Source: Rubripirellula lacrimiformis
GTDB taxonomy: Bacteria; Planctomycetota; Planctomycetia; Pirellulales; Pirellulaceae
Reading direction: 5' to 3'
NCBI RefSeq assembly: GCF_007741535.1
Contig: NZ_CP036525.1
Coordinates: 7,936,001 to 8,000,000, forward strand
DNA length: 64,000 nt
Shown one piece after another: positions 9,818 through 18,984 of this stretch. The translations under genes and the position numbers were made by a program. The notes under the pieces are model-generated. The model saw only the letters and a program-made list of their open reading frames with translations. It was not told the origin of the DNA and ran no database searches. Numbering within the stretch: position 1 is the stretch's first letter; each line of letters begins with the position of its first letter.

Positions 9818-11479
9818 ATGAAAATCATTGTTATCGGCGGTGTCGCCGGCGGCGCATCAGCGGCGGCGCGTGCCCGTCGCATGTCCGAGGATGCCGAGAT
9901 CGTTGTCTTCGAACGTGGCCTGTATCCTTCGTTCGCCAACTGCGGGCTTCCTTATTATGTCGGGGGTGAAATCGCATCGCGTGACAAGCTGTTGGTCGCG
10001 CCGATCGAAATGCTTCGACAACGGCACCGCTTGGACGTTCGTGTTCAATCGGAAGTGACCCGAATCGACCGCGACAAGGCTGTGGTTCATGTTCACGACG
10101 CAGCACAGAATCGGGATTACACCGAAACCTATGACAAACTGATCATCGCGACCGGAGCATCCCCATTTCGGCCGCCAATTCCAGGAATCGATAGCGATCG
10201 TGTGCTGGAACTTCGGGACCTTCCCGATGCGGACCGGATGCACACCGCGGCGACCTCGGGTGCCAAGCACGCAGTGATCGTCGGTGCTGGGTTCATTGGC
10301 ATCGAAGTCGCAGAGAACTTGGTTCGCCGTGATATCGAAGTCACGATCGTCGAACTGGCCGAACAGGTGCTGCCGCCTTGGGACGCCGAAATGGTCCAGC
10401 CGATCGAAGACCATCTTCGACAACAGGGCGTCCGCCTGCGTCTCAGCGAATCAGCCACCGCCTTTGCCGAAACCCCGTCGGGCATCGACGTGACACTGAA
10501 GTCGGGCGAAACGGTGCAAGCGGACTTCGCCGTGGTGTGCATCGGCGTGCGCCCCGAGAGCCGATTGTCGCTAGAAGCCGGTTTGGAAATCGGACCGCGT
10601 GGCGGCGTCATCGTGAACGATTCGATGCAGACGTCCGATCCCAACATCTATGCTGTTGGCGACGTCGTCGAAGTCCAAGACTTTGTGGCCAAGCAACCCA
10701 CTCAAATCCCCTTGGCCGGGCCTGCCAACCGGCAGGGACGAATCGCAGCCGACCATATCTTTGGCAAACCAGCCACCTATCGTGGAACCCAAGGGACCGC
10801 GATCGTCGGCGTGTTTGGCAAAACGGCTGCGATGACCGGTCAAAGCGAAAAGCAACTGATTCGCAACCAAGTGCCTTACGAAAAGATCTATATCCATCCC
10901 TCGGATCATGCCGGCTACTATCCGGGCGCAACCGCCATGACGTTGAAGTTGATCTTCGCGCCGCATGACGGAGCCATTCTGGGTGCCCAGTGTGTCGGCA
11001 CCAACGGCGTCGATAAACGGATCGATGTTCTCGCGATTGCGATCCAAGCGGGACTGACGGTGTTTGACCTCGAAGAGACTGAACTCTGCTACGCGCCGCA
11101 GTATGGGCATGCCAAGGACCCGATCAACATGGCGGGCTTCGTTGCATCCAACGTGATCCGAAAGGACCACCCCATCGTTCACGTGGATGCGATCGAACAA
11201 GCCGATGATTCAGAAACCTTTGTGCTGGACGTTCGCACGACCGCCGAGTTTGCGGGCGGACACATCCAAGGTGCCACCAACATCCCCATCGAAGAACTGC
11301 GTGATCGCCTTGACGAAGTACCCACGGACAAGCAGATCGTGGCATACTGTAAAGTTGGCCAACGTGGCTACTTGGCGACGCGAGCCCTGCTGCAAAACGG
11401 TTACCGCGTCGTCAACCTCAGCGGCGGATACACCACCTGGCAACGTCGTCACCAGCCCGACACATCGGCGGGCAGCTGA
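9818..11479 (+). CDS. CoA-disulfide reductase with C-terminal rhodanese domain
   Basis: A 553-residue FAD/NAD(P)H-dependent enzyme. The N-terminus MKIIVIGGVAGGASAAAR is the FAD-binding fold. The single active cysteine is C42 in SFANCGLPYY, the pattern of the CoA-disulfide reductase/NADH-peroxidase group, which has one Cys instead of a CxxxxC pair. A second GxGxxG fold (IVGAGFIGIEVAENL) binds the pyridine nucleotide. The last ~100 residues are a rhodanese domain with active C511 in VAYCKVGQRGY. This is the CoADR-RHD architecture known from Bacillus and Pyrococcus, which reduces CoA disulfide or per/polysulfide. Start: the ATG at 9818 has AGAGGA 8 nt upstream; the upstream extension to 9617 runs through the repeat and is not coding. 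Confidence 0.9.
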   Translation: MKIIVIGGVAGGASAAARARRMSEDAEIVVFERGLYPSFANCGLPYYVGGEIASRDKLLVAPIEMLRQRHRLDVRVQSEVTRIDRDKAVVHVHDAAQNRDYTETYDKLIIATGASPFRPPIPGIDSDRVLELRDLPDADRMHTAATSGAKHAVIVGAGFIGIEVAENLVRRDIEVTIVELAEQVLPPWDAEMVQPIEDHLRQQGVRLRLSESATAFAETPSGIDVTLKSGETVQADFAVVCIGVRPESRLSLEAGLEIGPRGGVIVNDSMQTSDPNIYAVGDVVEVQDFVAKQPTQIPLAGPANRQGRIAADHIFGKPATYRGTQGTAIVGVFGKTAAMTGQSEKQLIRNQVPYEKIYIHPSDHAGYYPGATAMTLKLIFAPHDGAILGAQCVGTNGVDKRIDVLAIAIQAGLTVFDLEETELCYAPQYGHAKDPINMAGFVASNVIRKDHPIVHVDAIEQADDSETFVLDVRTTAEFAGGHIQGATNIPIEELRDRLDEVPTDKQIVAYCKVGQRGYLATRALLQNGYRVVNLSGGYTTWQRRHQPDTSAGS

Positions 11480-11849
11480 TTGACGCCTGGTGAACCACGA
11501 CGTCTGAATAAGATCGACGTCTGGTCAACATCACGGCGACCGCTAGTGCAGATCGCGGCAACACCGCTTCGTCTTGTTGCTATCAGCGGTTGATGGGGAG
11601 GCAACGGGTGATCACTGCCCCCACCACCGCTGCAGCCTGAAATCGCACTGGGCAACCTGTACCGGTTATCGTGAATTCTCACCCCGCGGTGCCCGTCTTG
11701 GCCGGCGCTGGCACGACTGGCGTCATGCCTTCAATCCCAATCGCCGATACGATCGTTAGCGGCTGGTCATTGAATTCCGTTGGGTAGGCAAGGATGCCTG
11801 CGCTGCAAACCAACGGGCCGTTACTCACGATTATCGAACAGGGAAGTTC
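11480..11849. other. Gene-free stretch between CoADR and TolC-like genes
   Basis: About 370 bp with no coding pattern that I can support. The short open frames on both strands lack ribosome sites and family-like sequence. It must carry the promoter of the TolC-like gene unless that gene is read through from the reductase. No obvious terminator hairpin was seen. Confidence 0.5.
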
Positions 11850-13325
11850 ATGATTCAACGCCACATTGCCGCCCGAGGGTTATCGGCGATCCTGCTGACA
11901 GGGATCACTGCTGTCGCAACACCAGTCCCGGGAAACGCGGCCGACTGGTTCCAGGCGGACCTTGCGTCAGAATCCGCAGTGACCCCGGACATCGACCGCA
12001 CCGGTGCAGGGATCCCGGAACAGTCGCTGCGGATTGATCCCGTGGTCATCGATCCAATCGATTCGCCATCGTTTGATCCGGCCGACACCGCTTCAGCATC
12101 GGACCAATTCTCGGGATACAGCTTGGCTGATATCGAGAGCATTGCGTTGCAGAACAACCCGACCATCCGCGCCGCAAACGCCATTGCCGCCAAGTCCGAA
12201 GCACTGCGGTATCAAGTCGGCATCCGGCCGAATCCAATCCTGGGTTACTTTGGCCAACAACTGGGCGATGAGAGCACCGATCAGCACGGATTGTTCATCG
12301 AACAAGAATTTGTTCGCGGCGACAAACTGGCGATCAACCGTCAAGTCTTGGGACACACCGCAGCAGCCCAACACAGCGAGACGATGACCCAGAAACAGCG
12401 AGTGTTGACAGACATTCGCATCCGTTTCTACGAGGCCATGGCAGCCCAACAGCAACGAGACGCGACACTCGATTTTGCCAAGGTCGCCAACCGAGGTGTC
12501 GAGGTTGCCGTCGATCGACGCGGCGCCCAAGAGGGCACGCTGATTGAAGTCCTGCAAGCCAAGACGTTGCTAAGCGAAGTCAAACTGGCCGCACAACAAG
12601 CCGACGCGGTTCATCGTGGCGCGTGGCGTGATCTAGCGTCGATCGCTGGGCTTCCCGAACAGACACCCATGCATCTGAACGATACCCTTGCGAAGCCCGA
12701 CGGCGTCCCCGATTGGGAACTGGTTTACCAAGAGATCGTAGCCAGCAGCCCCGAGATTGCCGTCGCCAACTCGATCGTCTGTGAAAAACAGTCCCTGTTG
12801 AAACGGCAAAAAGTACAGATGAAACCGAATGTCACCGCACAGCTTGGCGCTGGCTACGACAACGGCACCAATTCAGGAATGATCAACCTGCAACTGTCCG
12901 CGCCCATCCCAGTTTGGAACCAGAACTCGGGAAACATTTCGGCAGCCTATGCCGACTACTCTCGCGCCAGCGAGAACGTCAAACGAATCGAACAACAGAT
13001 TCGATCGCGGTTAGCCAGAACGTCGCAAGACTTCGATTCCGCTTGGGCTGCGGTCAATCAGTACGAAACCGAAATCATCCCGCAAGCGCGTGAAAGCCTG
13101 GAACTATCCGAAGAGGCCTACGAAGCGGGCGAGTTGGAATTCCTGCAGGTATTGATCGTCCGGCGCAGTTTCTATGAGTCGACGATCCGCATGATCCAGG
13201 CTCGTGGGAACTTGGCACAAGCGTCCGCGAAAATCGACGGCCTCTTGCTAACCGGTGGACTCGACACGCCACAGGACTATACCGATGGCGATGGCATCCG
13301 CGGTCAATCCTTTGGCGGCCAATGA
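11850..13325 (+). CDS. TolC-family outer membrane efflux protein
   Basis: A 491-residue protein of the outer membrane efflux (OEP) family. A signal peptide covers about the first 31 residues (ends VPGNAAD). The mature part has the two repeated OEP halves: the first starts at YSLADIESIALQNNPTIRAANA and the second at DWELVYQEIVASSPEIAVANS. Each half has long helices and an NLQLSAPIPVWNQNSG strand-turn motif of the barrel. Such proteins form the outer exit duct of RND or type I exporters. No inner-membrane pump or membrane-fusion gene is adjacent, so the partner is unknown. GGGAAG lies upstream of the ATG. Downstream it converges with the rhodanese gene. Confidence 0.9.
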   Translation: MIQRHIAARGLSAILLTGITAVATPVPGNAADWFQADLASESAVTPDIDRTGAGIPEQSLRIDPVVIDPIDSPSFDPADTASASDQFSGYSLADIESIALQNNPTIRAANAIAAKSEALRYQVGIRPNPILGYFGQQLGDESTDQHGLFIEQEFVRGDKLAINRQVLGHTAAAQHSETMTQKQRVLTDIRIRFYEAMAAQQQRDATLDFAKVANRGVEVAVDRRGAQEGTLIEVLQAKTLLSEVKLAAQQADAVHRGAWRDLASIAGLPEQTPMHLNDTLAKPDGVPDWELVYQEIVASSPEIAVANSIVCEKQSLLKRQKVQMKPNVTAQLGAGYDNGTNSGMINLQLSAPIPVWNQNSGNISAAYADYSRASENVKRIEQQIRSRLARTSQDFDSAWAAVNQYETEIIPQARESLELSEEAYEAGELEFLQVLIVRRSFYESTIRMIQARGNLAQASAKIDGLLLTGGLDTPQDYTDGDGIRGQSFGGQ

Positions 13326-13393
13326 TCGGCCTCTGAAATTGCGGCGCAGCGATCGAGCTTCATGTCTACGCAGTTTGCACCACACAGGCGTGC

Positions 13394-13927
13394 TTACTGC
13401 GTGACTGCTTCGTAGATTTCAGGGATGGCATATCGATCGCTGTAGATATGCACGCGGCGTGTCGGCTTCCCATCCAAAGTCACCACAGGCATCTCTGCCT
13501 TGACCCATTCCAGAATGCTGCCCTTAAAGTTTTTCACCTTCGCGCCCTCTTGAAGCAACTGGTTGGCGTAGCGCCCGCTGCGGCCACCAATCGTGCAGTA
13601 CGGGATCACGGTGCGGCCTGTGTAACGATCGCGATGCTTTTCGAAATCGGACTTCGTGATGGCGCCGGGAATGATCGACACGTTCACTTCGGCGTCGCTC
13701 CGCACGTCGACCAGAACAAAGTCGGCTTGCGGTGCTGGGTCACCCTGCGTCTTCGCTTTCTCGATGGCGGATTGATGGGCATCCAAAATGCCCCGCAGTT
13801 CGCTGACCGAGATGGCCGGAACCTTGCTGCCGATTTCCAAAAGTGACTCCAACTGCGCCAAGGCAAAGCCCGGCGACAGCGCGACAAGCAACAGAGCCAC
13901 AAACCCGACGTCACTACGAAATCTCAT
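13394..13927 (-). CDS. Secreted rhodanese-domain protein
   Basis: A 177-residue single-domain rhodanese with an N-terminal signal peptide (RSDVGFVALLLVALSPGFALA). The active site is the Cys in PYCTIGGRSGRYA, a six-residue loop typical of sulfurtransferases. It probably acts in the periplasm on sulfane sulfur. I chose the ATG at 13927, which has AGGAA about 7 nt upstream; the ATG at 13945 lies upstream of that site. It is the second rhodanese in a 4-kb stretch that also carries CoADR-RHD. Confidence 0.88.
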   Translation of the reverse strand: MRFRSDVGFVALLLVALSPGFALAQLESLLEIGSKVPAISVSELRGILDAHQSAIEKAKTQGDPAPQADFVLVDVRSDAEVNVSIIPGAITKSDFEKHRDRYTGRTVIPYCTIGGRSGRYANQLLQEGAKVKNFKGSILEWVKAEMPVVTLDGKPTRRVHIYSDRYAIPEIYEAVTQ

Positions 13928-14457
13928 GATGCATTCCTGTTTCATACGGTTTCAAAAGGTCGCAAAACTTTCCTGATAACAACCGGCCGTGTTGTCCGCG
14001 GCGGGTTCCGATTTCCCTATCGCTTCTAACGGGCACCGCCCATCCGAGGCATTGTTATCGTATCCGCGGTCATAAATAGAGAGTAAAGGAGAAAAATTTC
14101 GACGTCTGGATGGACGCTATTGAGAACGCATCGCAGCACGTTCCGCCCACACCGAACGAATCACTAGCAACCGCCAAATTCGCGGGAAACGCCTAGCATC
14201 ACCGTGAACAACGTCACCGGCCGGTCGCAGAATTCGCGACGAACCATCTTTCCCAAACTGCGATGAACTTGCCCAAACCATGACGGCTGCTGCGCAAAAA
14301 CGCAATGCGACCGGCATGATCCCGCAGCGCTGTCTTCATCAAAAGTTCGCGGTAGGATTGGCCATCCGATAGGATCGAGGGGCTTGCTACATGGCCTGCC
14401 ATGTCAGCGGGTATGAAACATCGTTTCTACTCTTCTTCTTATCTTGAGGTATCAGAG
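13928..14457. other. Gene-free stretch upstream of the DUF1559 gene
   Basis: About 530 bp between the divergent rhodanese and DUF1559 genes. The short frames on either strand (for example 14117-14317) look like noise, with neither ribosome site nor domain. It presumably contains both promoters; no recognisable operator, riboswitch or repeat was seen. Confidence 0.5.
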
Positions 14458-15696
14458 ATGGCTAAACCATCCAGACAACAAGGGTTCACATTGGTTGAAC
14501 TGTTGGTTGTCATCGCGATCATCGGAGTCCTAGTGGGTCTGCTATTGCCCGCTGTTCAATCCGCTCGCGAAGCGGCGCGTCGCATGAGTTGCAGCAACAA
14601 TTTCAAGCAGCTTGGTCTAGCGATGCACAACTACCACAGCGCCTTTGCACGGCTTCCGATGCAAGGCGTTGGCACGAACTCACCGGGCGGATCGGCGCCA
14701 TCGTTTGGCAATGCCGGCGCGACCGCAAATTGGTGGGGCAATCATTCACATTCCAACGCCTGGCGACTAAGCGCTCTGGTCGGCATGACACCATTCTTGG
14801 AACAGCAGGCAATCTGGGAACAGATATCGAACCCTAATAGCCGCAACGCGACCGATTCGACCGCTGTTCTGGATCCGCCATGGCCACCGATGGGTCCGGT
14901 CCCGACGCAGGCGCGATACCTGCCTTGGAGCACCGAGATTCCAACGCTTCGATGCCCCAGCGATCCGGGGTCCGGCTTGCCTTCTCTGGCACGGACCAAC
15001 TATGCACTTTGCTTAGGGGATTCTTACTTTTGGTCCATCCAGGGACCACGAAAGTTTGCTGGCGATGGAACCTATCCGTTGCACAACGGCTGGTCACAAA
15101 ACTCACGGGGCGCCGATCGTGGAATGTTTGTTCAACACGCCGATGCAAAGTTCCGTGACGTATTGGACGGACTATCGAACACGATTGCGATGGGCGAAAT
15201 TGCGACAGACCTCGGCGACCGAGACGTTCGGACCATCGCGGATTTCGACACCACTCAATTGGTCAACGACATTCGCGACAATCCCAAGACATGCGAAGAC
15301 AACGGATACATCGATCCGTTGCGTCCTAAGTTTTGGGAGCCCAACATTCCGACCATGGGGGGGACCAATGGGCGCGGATTCCGATGGGCAGATCACCGGA
15401 ATCTGATGACGTGCATGCACACGATCCTGCCGCCGAACGCCGAACTTTGTGCGCAGCGAAATCCAGGTGGCCGGACCCTGGCACCACCATCCAGCCGGCA
15501 CCAGGGCGGCGTGCACATCCTGATGGGCGACGGCGCGGTCAAGTTCGTTACCGATTCAATCGAAGCCGGAAACAGTCGTGCCGGAATGGTTTGGCGTAAT
15601 GGGAATGGTGGCCAGTCCGCCGGATCGCAAAGCCCCTACGGGTTATGGGGAGCCTTGGGCACCCGATCCAACAAGGAAGTCGTTGACGGAATTTGA
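14458..15696 (+). CDS. DUF1559 pilin-like protein with H-X9-DG signature
   Basis: A 412-residue exported protein. It begins with a type IV/type II prepilin cleavage motif, QGFTLVELLVVIAIIGVLVG, so a prepilin peptidase should cut after the Gly and methylate the Phe. The DUF1559 domain follows (LLPAVQSAREAARRMSCSNN, then LKQLGLAMHNYH-like). Near the C-terminus is the H-X9-DG motif HQGGVHILMGDG. DUF1559 proteins are greatly expanded in Planctomycetes; their role is unproven but they are thought to be surface or pseudopilus components. The ATG at 14458 has GAGG 8 nt upstream and follows a pyrimidine-rich leader. A small lipoprotein gene lies just downstream. Confidence 0.93.
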   Translation: MAKPSRQQGFTLVELLVVIAIIGVLVGLLLPAVQSAREAARRMSCSNNFKQLGLAMHNYHSAFARLPMQGVGTNSPGGSAPSFGNAGATANWWGNHSHSNAWRLSALVGMTPFLEQQAIWEQISNPNSRNATDSTAVLDPPWPPMGPVPTQARYLPWSTEIPTLRCPSDPGSGLPSLARTNYALCLGDSYFWSIQGPRKFAGDGTYPLHNGWSQNSRGADRGMFVQHADAKFRDVLDGLSNTIAMGEIATDLGDRDVRTIADFDTTQLVNDIRDNPKTCEDNGYIDPLRPKFWEPNIPTMGGTNGRGFRWADHRNLMTCMHTILPPNAELCAQRNPGGRTLAPPSSRHQGGVHILMGDGAVKFVTDSIEAGNSRAGMVWRNGNGGQSAGSQSPYGLWGALGTRSNKEVVDGI

Positions 15697-15854
15697 CGCC
15701 CACGCTTGTCCCGTTCATTGGAAGGCACACGATTGGTCTGCCATTTCGAGACTCCGCTTCCAAGTCCGCCGCCGACGTCGTGCTGGTGCATCCCCAGCCG
15801 TTGCAGGTGGCGGACCATTTCCCCCTTTCGAACTTTCAAGAAGGAATGTTCCAG

Positions 15855-16037
15855 ATGAAAAAGCAAGTATTGATGCCAATGCTGATTGGCTTATTCGCGG
15901 TTAGCTTGGTTGCCTGTGGCAAGCCTGAACCGGTCAACATGATGGAAAACATTGACGAGCAGGCGTTGGCCGACTACGACCAGATGATTGCGGACGACGC
16001 CAAGGCGATGGCCGCCGCACAAGAAAAAAGCGAATAA
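15855..16037 (+). CDS. Small lipoprotein
   Basis: A 60-residue protein with a lipoprotein signal: basic MKKQ, a hydrophobic core and the lipobox LVAC, with lipidation expected at C20. The mature 41 residues are acidic (NMMENIDEQALADYDQMIADDAKAM) and probably one helix. AAGGAA lies 8 nt before the ATG at 15855; the longer frame to 15693 starts inside the DUF1559 tail and is not needed. It lies 158 bp after the DUF1559 gene and before a terminator, so the two are likely co-transcribed. Similar small lipoproteins follow other DUF1559 genes in Planctomycetes, from my general knowledge. Confidence 0.8.
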   Translation: MKKQVLMPMLIGLFAVSLVACGKPEPVNMMENIDEQALADYDQMIADDAKAMAAAQEKSE

Positions 16038-16069
16038 TCACTGTCAGTGATCATTGGCTGCCGATTCGG

Positions 16070-16122
16070 CGCCGCTGACTTGTCCCCTGTCTTTCCCGGG
16101 GCGACTTCAGCGGCGTTTTTTT
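16070..16122 (+). terminator. Rho-independent terminator after the DUF1559/lipoprotein pair
   Basis: A 9-bp stem (CGCCGCTGA at 16070-16078 with TCAGCGGCG at 16107-16115), an inner loop that contains a short CCCC/GGGG pair, and then seven T residues at 16116-16122. It ends the DUF1559/lipoprotein transcript before the next sulfatase. Confidence 0.85.
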
Positions 16123-16219
16123 GTTCATGCAAATCACCCTGATGCCCCCCGATCCGGTACCGCCGACTAAGATTTGGCATAGTGCCATTTCCACCTTCCC
16201 ATATCCCTGGCTGAAAAGA

Positions 16220-17809
16220 ATGCGCTCGATCTTTCTTGCTGCGTCCGGTTTCTTTATCGCAACCTTGTCCGCGTGTGTGTTTCCAAGCCCGTTGTCGGCG
16301 GCCGAATCAACATCGCAACGTCCCAACATTTTGTTCATCCTGGTGGATGATCAGTCCCCGTATGATTTGAAGACGTACAATCCCAAATCCGAACTTCAGA
16401 CACCCAACCTGGACCGCCTAGCAGCGCAAGGGATGGTGGTCGATTCGGCGCGGCACATGGGCGCGTGGGTCGGCGCCGTCTGCACTTCGTCGCGACACAT
16501 GATCATGTCGGGGCGGACCCTGTGGCATATCCCCGATCGTGGCGGAAAGACGACCAACAACCCCAATGCAGCCGACCCGGCATTGGTCCCACCCGACTTG
16601 GCTGAACACACGATGGCCGCCGTGTTCAATCGCGCCGGTTACGACACGATGCGAACCTGCAAAAAGGGCAATTCGTACGACGCCGCCAACGCTCAGTTCA
16701 CGGTCGTCAAGGATTCAACCAAACGCGGCGGAACCGACCCCACCGGCAGCCACTGGCATGCCCAGCAAGTCCTGGAATACCTAAGCGACCGTGACAAGAC
16801 CGAGGACGTTGATCCGTTTTTGATCTACTTTGGGTTTTCCCATCCGCACGATACTCGCGATGGTAAACCTGAACTGCTGCAAAAGTATGGCGCGGTCAAT
16901 CACACTGACCCCGAAACCCTTCCACCGGCAAATGATCGCCAACCGAAATTGCCAACCGGATACCTGCCGGCGCACCCGTTCCATCACGGTCAACCAGGAC
17001 TGCGAGATGAAGAAAAGGTCAGCGGCGTCTGGACCAACCGAGACGAACAAACGATTCGAAATGAAACGGGACGCGAGTTTGCGTGCAGCGAGAATATCGA
17101 TGTTCAGATTGGACGCGTTCTGGACAAACTTGAATCGATGGGCGAACTGGACAACACCTACGTCGTCTACACCTCGGATCACGGGATGGCGATCGGCCGT
17201 CACGGGTTGCAAGGAAAACAGAACCTGTACGAACACACTTGGCGGGTCCCGATGATCGTCCAAGGACCGGGAATCGCGCCGGGCACACGTGCGGAGGGCA
17301 ACGTCTACTTGCTGGACATCCTAGCAACGCTTTGCGATCTGGCTGGCGTGCCAGCCCCGCCGACCAACGAAGGGATCAGTTTCAAACCTGTCCTGGAAGG
17401 CAAATCGTCCACCGTCCGTGACACGATGTACGGTTGCTACTGCGGCGGCACGAAGCCGGGGATGCGAACCGTTCGTAAAGGCGACTGGAAACTGATTCAG
17501 TACGACGTGTTGGACGGCACCGTCCGGGAACAGCAACTGTTCAACCTGGCACAGAACCCGCACGAATACTTGCCCCAACATCATCAGGACGCAGTCGTAG
17601 CGCTGACCGGGGACCGTCCCGGCCCTGACCAAACGAACCTGGCCGATCACCCGGACTACCAGTCGCAACTGAAAGAAATGGAATCTCTTTTGCTGGCTGA
17701 AATGCGGCGTCTGGATGACCCACACCGGCTGTGGAATCAGCCAGATGATGGCCTAACTGCACCGGCGTCGGCTTCCAACGGACGCAAGGCGAAGGGCAAA
17801 AACAAGTAA
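16220..17809 (+). CDS. Secreted sulfatase with CTSSR formylglycine site
   Basis: A 529-residue exported sulfatase. Signal peptide: RSIFLAASGFFIATLSAC with cleavage near PLSAAES. The metal-binding stretch is ILFILVDDQSPY. The formylglycine site is C88-T-S-S-R followed by HMIMSG, where the usual Pro/Ala at the third position is Ser. The later YTSDHGMAIGRHGLQGKQN block is conserved. The C-terminus is Ala/Lys rich. I chose the ATG at 16220 because the upstream frame overlaps the terminator and would add 33 residues before the signal. The substrate cannot be named. It is the second of five sulfatases in the window and is not adjacent to the three-gene operon. Confidence 0.9.
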   Translation: MRSIFLAASGFFIATLSACVFPSPLSAAESTSQRPNILFILVDDQSPYDLKTYNPKSELQTPNLDRLAAQGMVVDSARHMGAWVGAVCTSSRHMIMSGRTLWHIPDRGGKTTNNPNAADPALVPPDLAEHTMAAVFNRAGYDTMRTCKKGNSYDAANAQFTVVKDSTKRGGTDPTGSHWHAQQVLEYLSDRDKTEDVDPFLIYFGFSHPHDTRDGKPELLQKYGAVNHTDPETLPPANDRQPKLPTGYLPAHPFHHGQPGLRDEEKVSGVWTNRDEQTIRNETGREFACSENIDVQIGRVLDKLESMGELDNTYVVYTSDHGMAIGRHGLQGKQNLYEHTWRVPMIVQGPGIAPGTRAEGNVYLLDILATLCDLAGVPAPPTNEGISFKPVLEGKSSTVRDTMYGCYCGGTKPGMRTVRKGDWKLIQYDVLDGTVREQQLFNLAQNPHEYLPQHHQDAVVALTGDRPGPDQTNLADHPDYQSQLKEMESLLLAEMRRLDDPHRLWNQPDDGLTAPASASNGRKAKGKNK

Positions 17810-17839
17810 CGCTTTCGCCGAACGGTCATTCGAATGGCT

Positions 17840-17867
17840 GCATCGAAATCGAAATCGAAATCGATGC
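17840..17867. repeat. GAAATC repeat flanked by inverted GCATCG
   Basis: Three GAAATC hexamers lie between GCATCG (17840-17845) and CGATGC (17862-17867), so a hairpin can form between the convergent sulfatase and aldolase genes. There is no T-run. A two-way terminator is possible but weakly supported. Confidence 0.45.
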
Positions 17868-17900
17868 GGCCATCGACGACCAATCTTTATGACCAGAACT

Positions 17901-18857
17901 TTACGCCAGTCGTGCCAGGATGTCCTGCAGCACGGCGACGTCGGAATCGGGACGTTCTGGACTGCCGGGATACGTCAACGAACTCTTGATCCAACCACGC
18001 TGTTTCAGAAACTGAGCGGCGTTGTGCTTGTAGGCGGGCACGGGATTTCGGAACGCGAAGAACCCCAAGTACTGAAGCAGATCATTCAGTTCATAAAACC
18101 CCGCGTCGCCGGATTCCCACATTGCATCGCGTCGGGCGAAGGCTTCTGGCGCAAAAGTGCTTAGCCCTAGCAGATAGTCGCTGCCGTACATCACCATGTC
18201 GATGGCCAGATCGTTGCCGGTCAGCACCATGAAATCGCTGCGTGTCTGATCCCGCAACGCCAGACGCTGCCATTCCAGTTCGCGGCTCAGCGACGAATGC
18301 TTGGCCCCACGGCACTCGCCGATGCCCATCATCCCGGCGTACACATCCAGGCTATAGATCTTGCCGAACGGGGCGAACATCGTGCCCAGTTCAAACCCCA
18401 GGAAGTCACCTGCGTGGGAACCGATCTGTTGATAGGACGCGACGATATCATCGTCCGACTGACTGGTCAGACCGAAGGATTGGAAGATGATCGGCGTCCC
18501 GCCTTTCGAGGTAATCTGGTCCAAAGCGACGCGGTACTTGTCGAAATCGAAGGTTGATTCCGGGGTATCGCCCACGAAGGCACCCGACACGAACGGACGC
18601 CCATCCATCAACGCCTGTGTTTCGTTCAATGCTTGTTGGCGGACCGCATCGTCGATCAGGTTGGCATAGCCGGTATCCATATTGATCGCAGGCACCAAGC
18701 CGGCGTCGGCGGTCCGAACGACGTGATCGCGGAACCCATCCCAGTCGACTTCGGTGCCAGAGATCAACGGCAACAAGATCGCTGACATCCCACTGATTTT
18801 GCGTCGCGGACGGATGGCAGGAATCGTATCGATCGTTCGTGCGGTGGACTCTGACAT
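17901..18857 (-). CDS. Dihydrodipicolinate synthase/N-acetylneuraminate lyase family aldolase
   Basis: A 318-residue cytoplasmic (beta/alpha)8 aldolase. The N-terminal [22 protein letters not shown] is the typical first strand and helix of the DHDPS/NAL family. The Schiff-base lysine is the K of [13 protein letters not shown]. The GTGND-like [19 protein letters not shown] segment follows. The substrate is uncertain: the GTTGE-type and YNVP-type motifs of true DapA are not visible, so a sugar-acid or keto-acid aldolase is more likely than lysine biosynthesis. It is divergently transcribed from an AraC-type regulator 128 bp away, which suggests sugar-responsive control. Confidence 0.85.
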   Translation of the reverse strand: MSESTARTIDTIPAIRPRRKISGMSAILLPLISGTEVDWDGFRDHVVRTADAGLVPAINMDTGYANLIDDAVRQQALNETQALMDGRPFVSGAFVGDTPESTFDFDKYRVALDQITSKGGTPIIFQSFGLTSQSDDDIVASYQQIGSHAGDFLGFELGTMFAPFGKIYSLDVYAGMMGIGECRGAKHSSLSRELEWQRLALRDQTRSDFMVLTGNDLAIDMVMYGSDYLLGLSTFAPEAFARRDAMWESGDAGFYELNDLLQYLGFFAFRNPVPAYKHNAAQFLKQRGWIKSSLTYPGSPERPDSDVAVLQDILARLA

Positions 18858-18984
18858 AGCGATATCACAAAGCGGGTTAGCGAAGGGACAAACATCCGGT
18901 CATTATGTTCGTTAGCAGCCAGACGGACCTAGGCGTTTCGCGCATCAACGACTGGCATTTCGGGCATTCTATTGCCGTGGGTCG

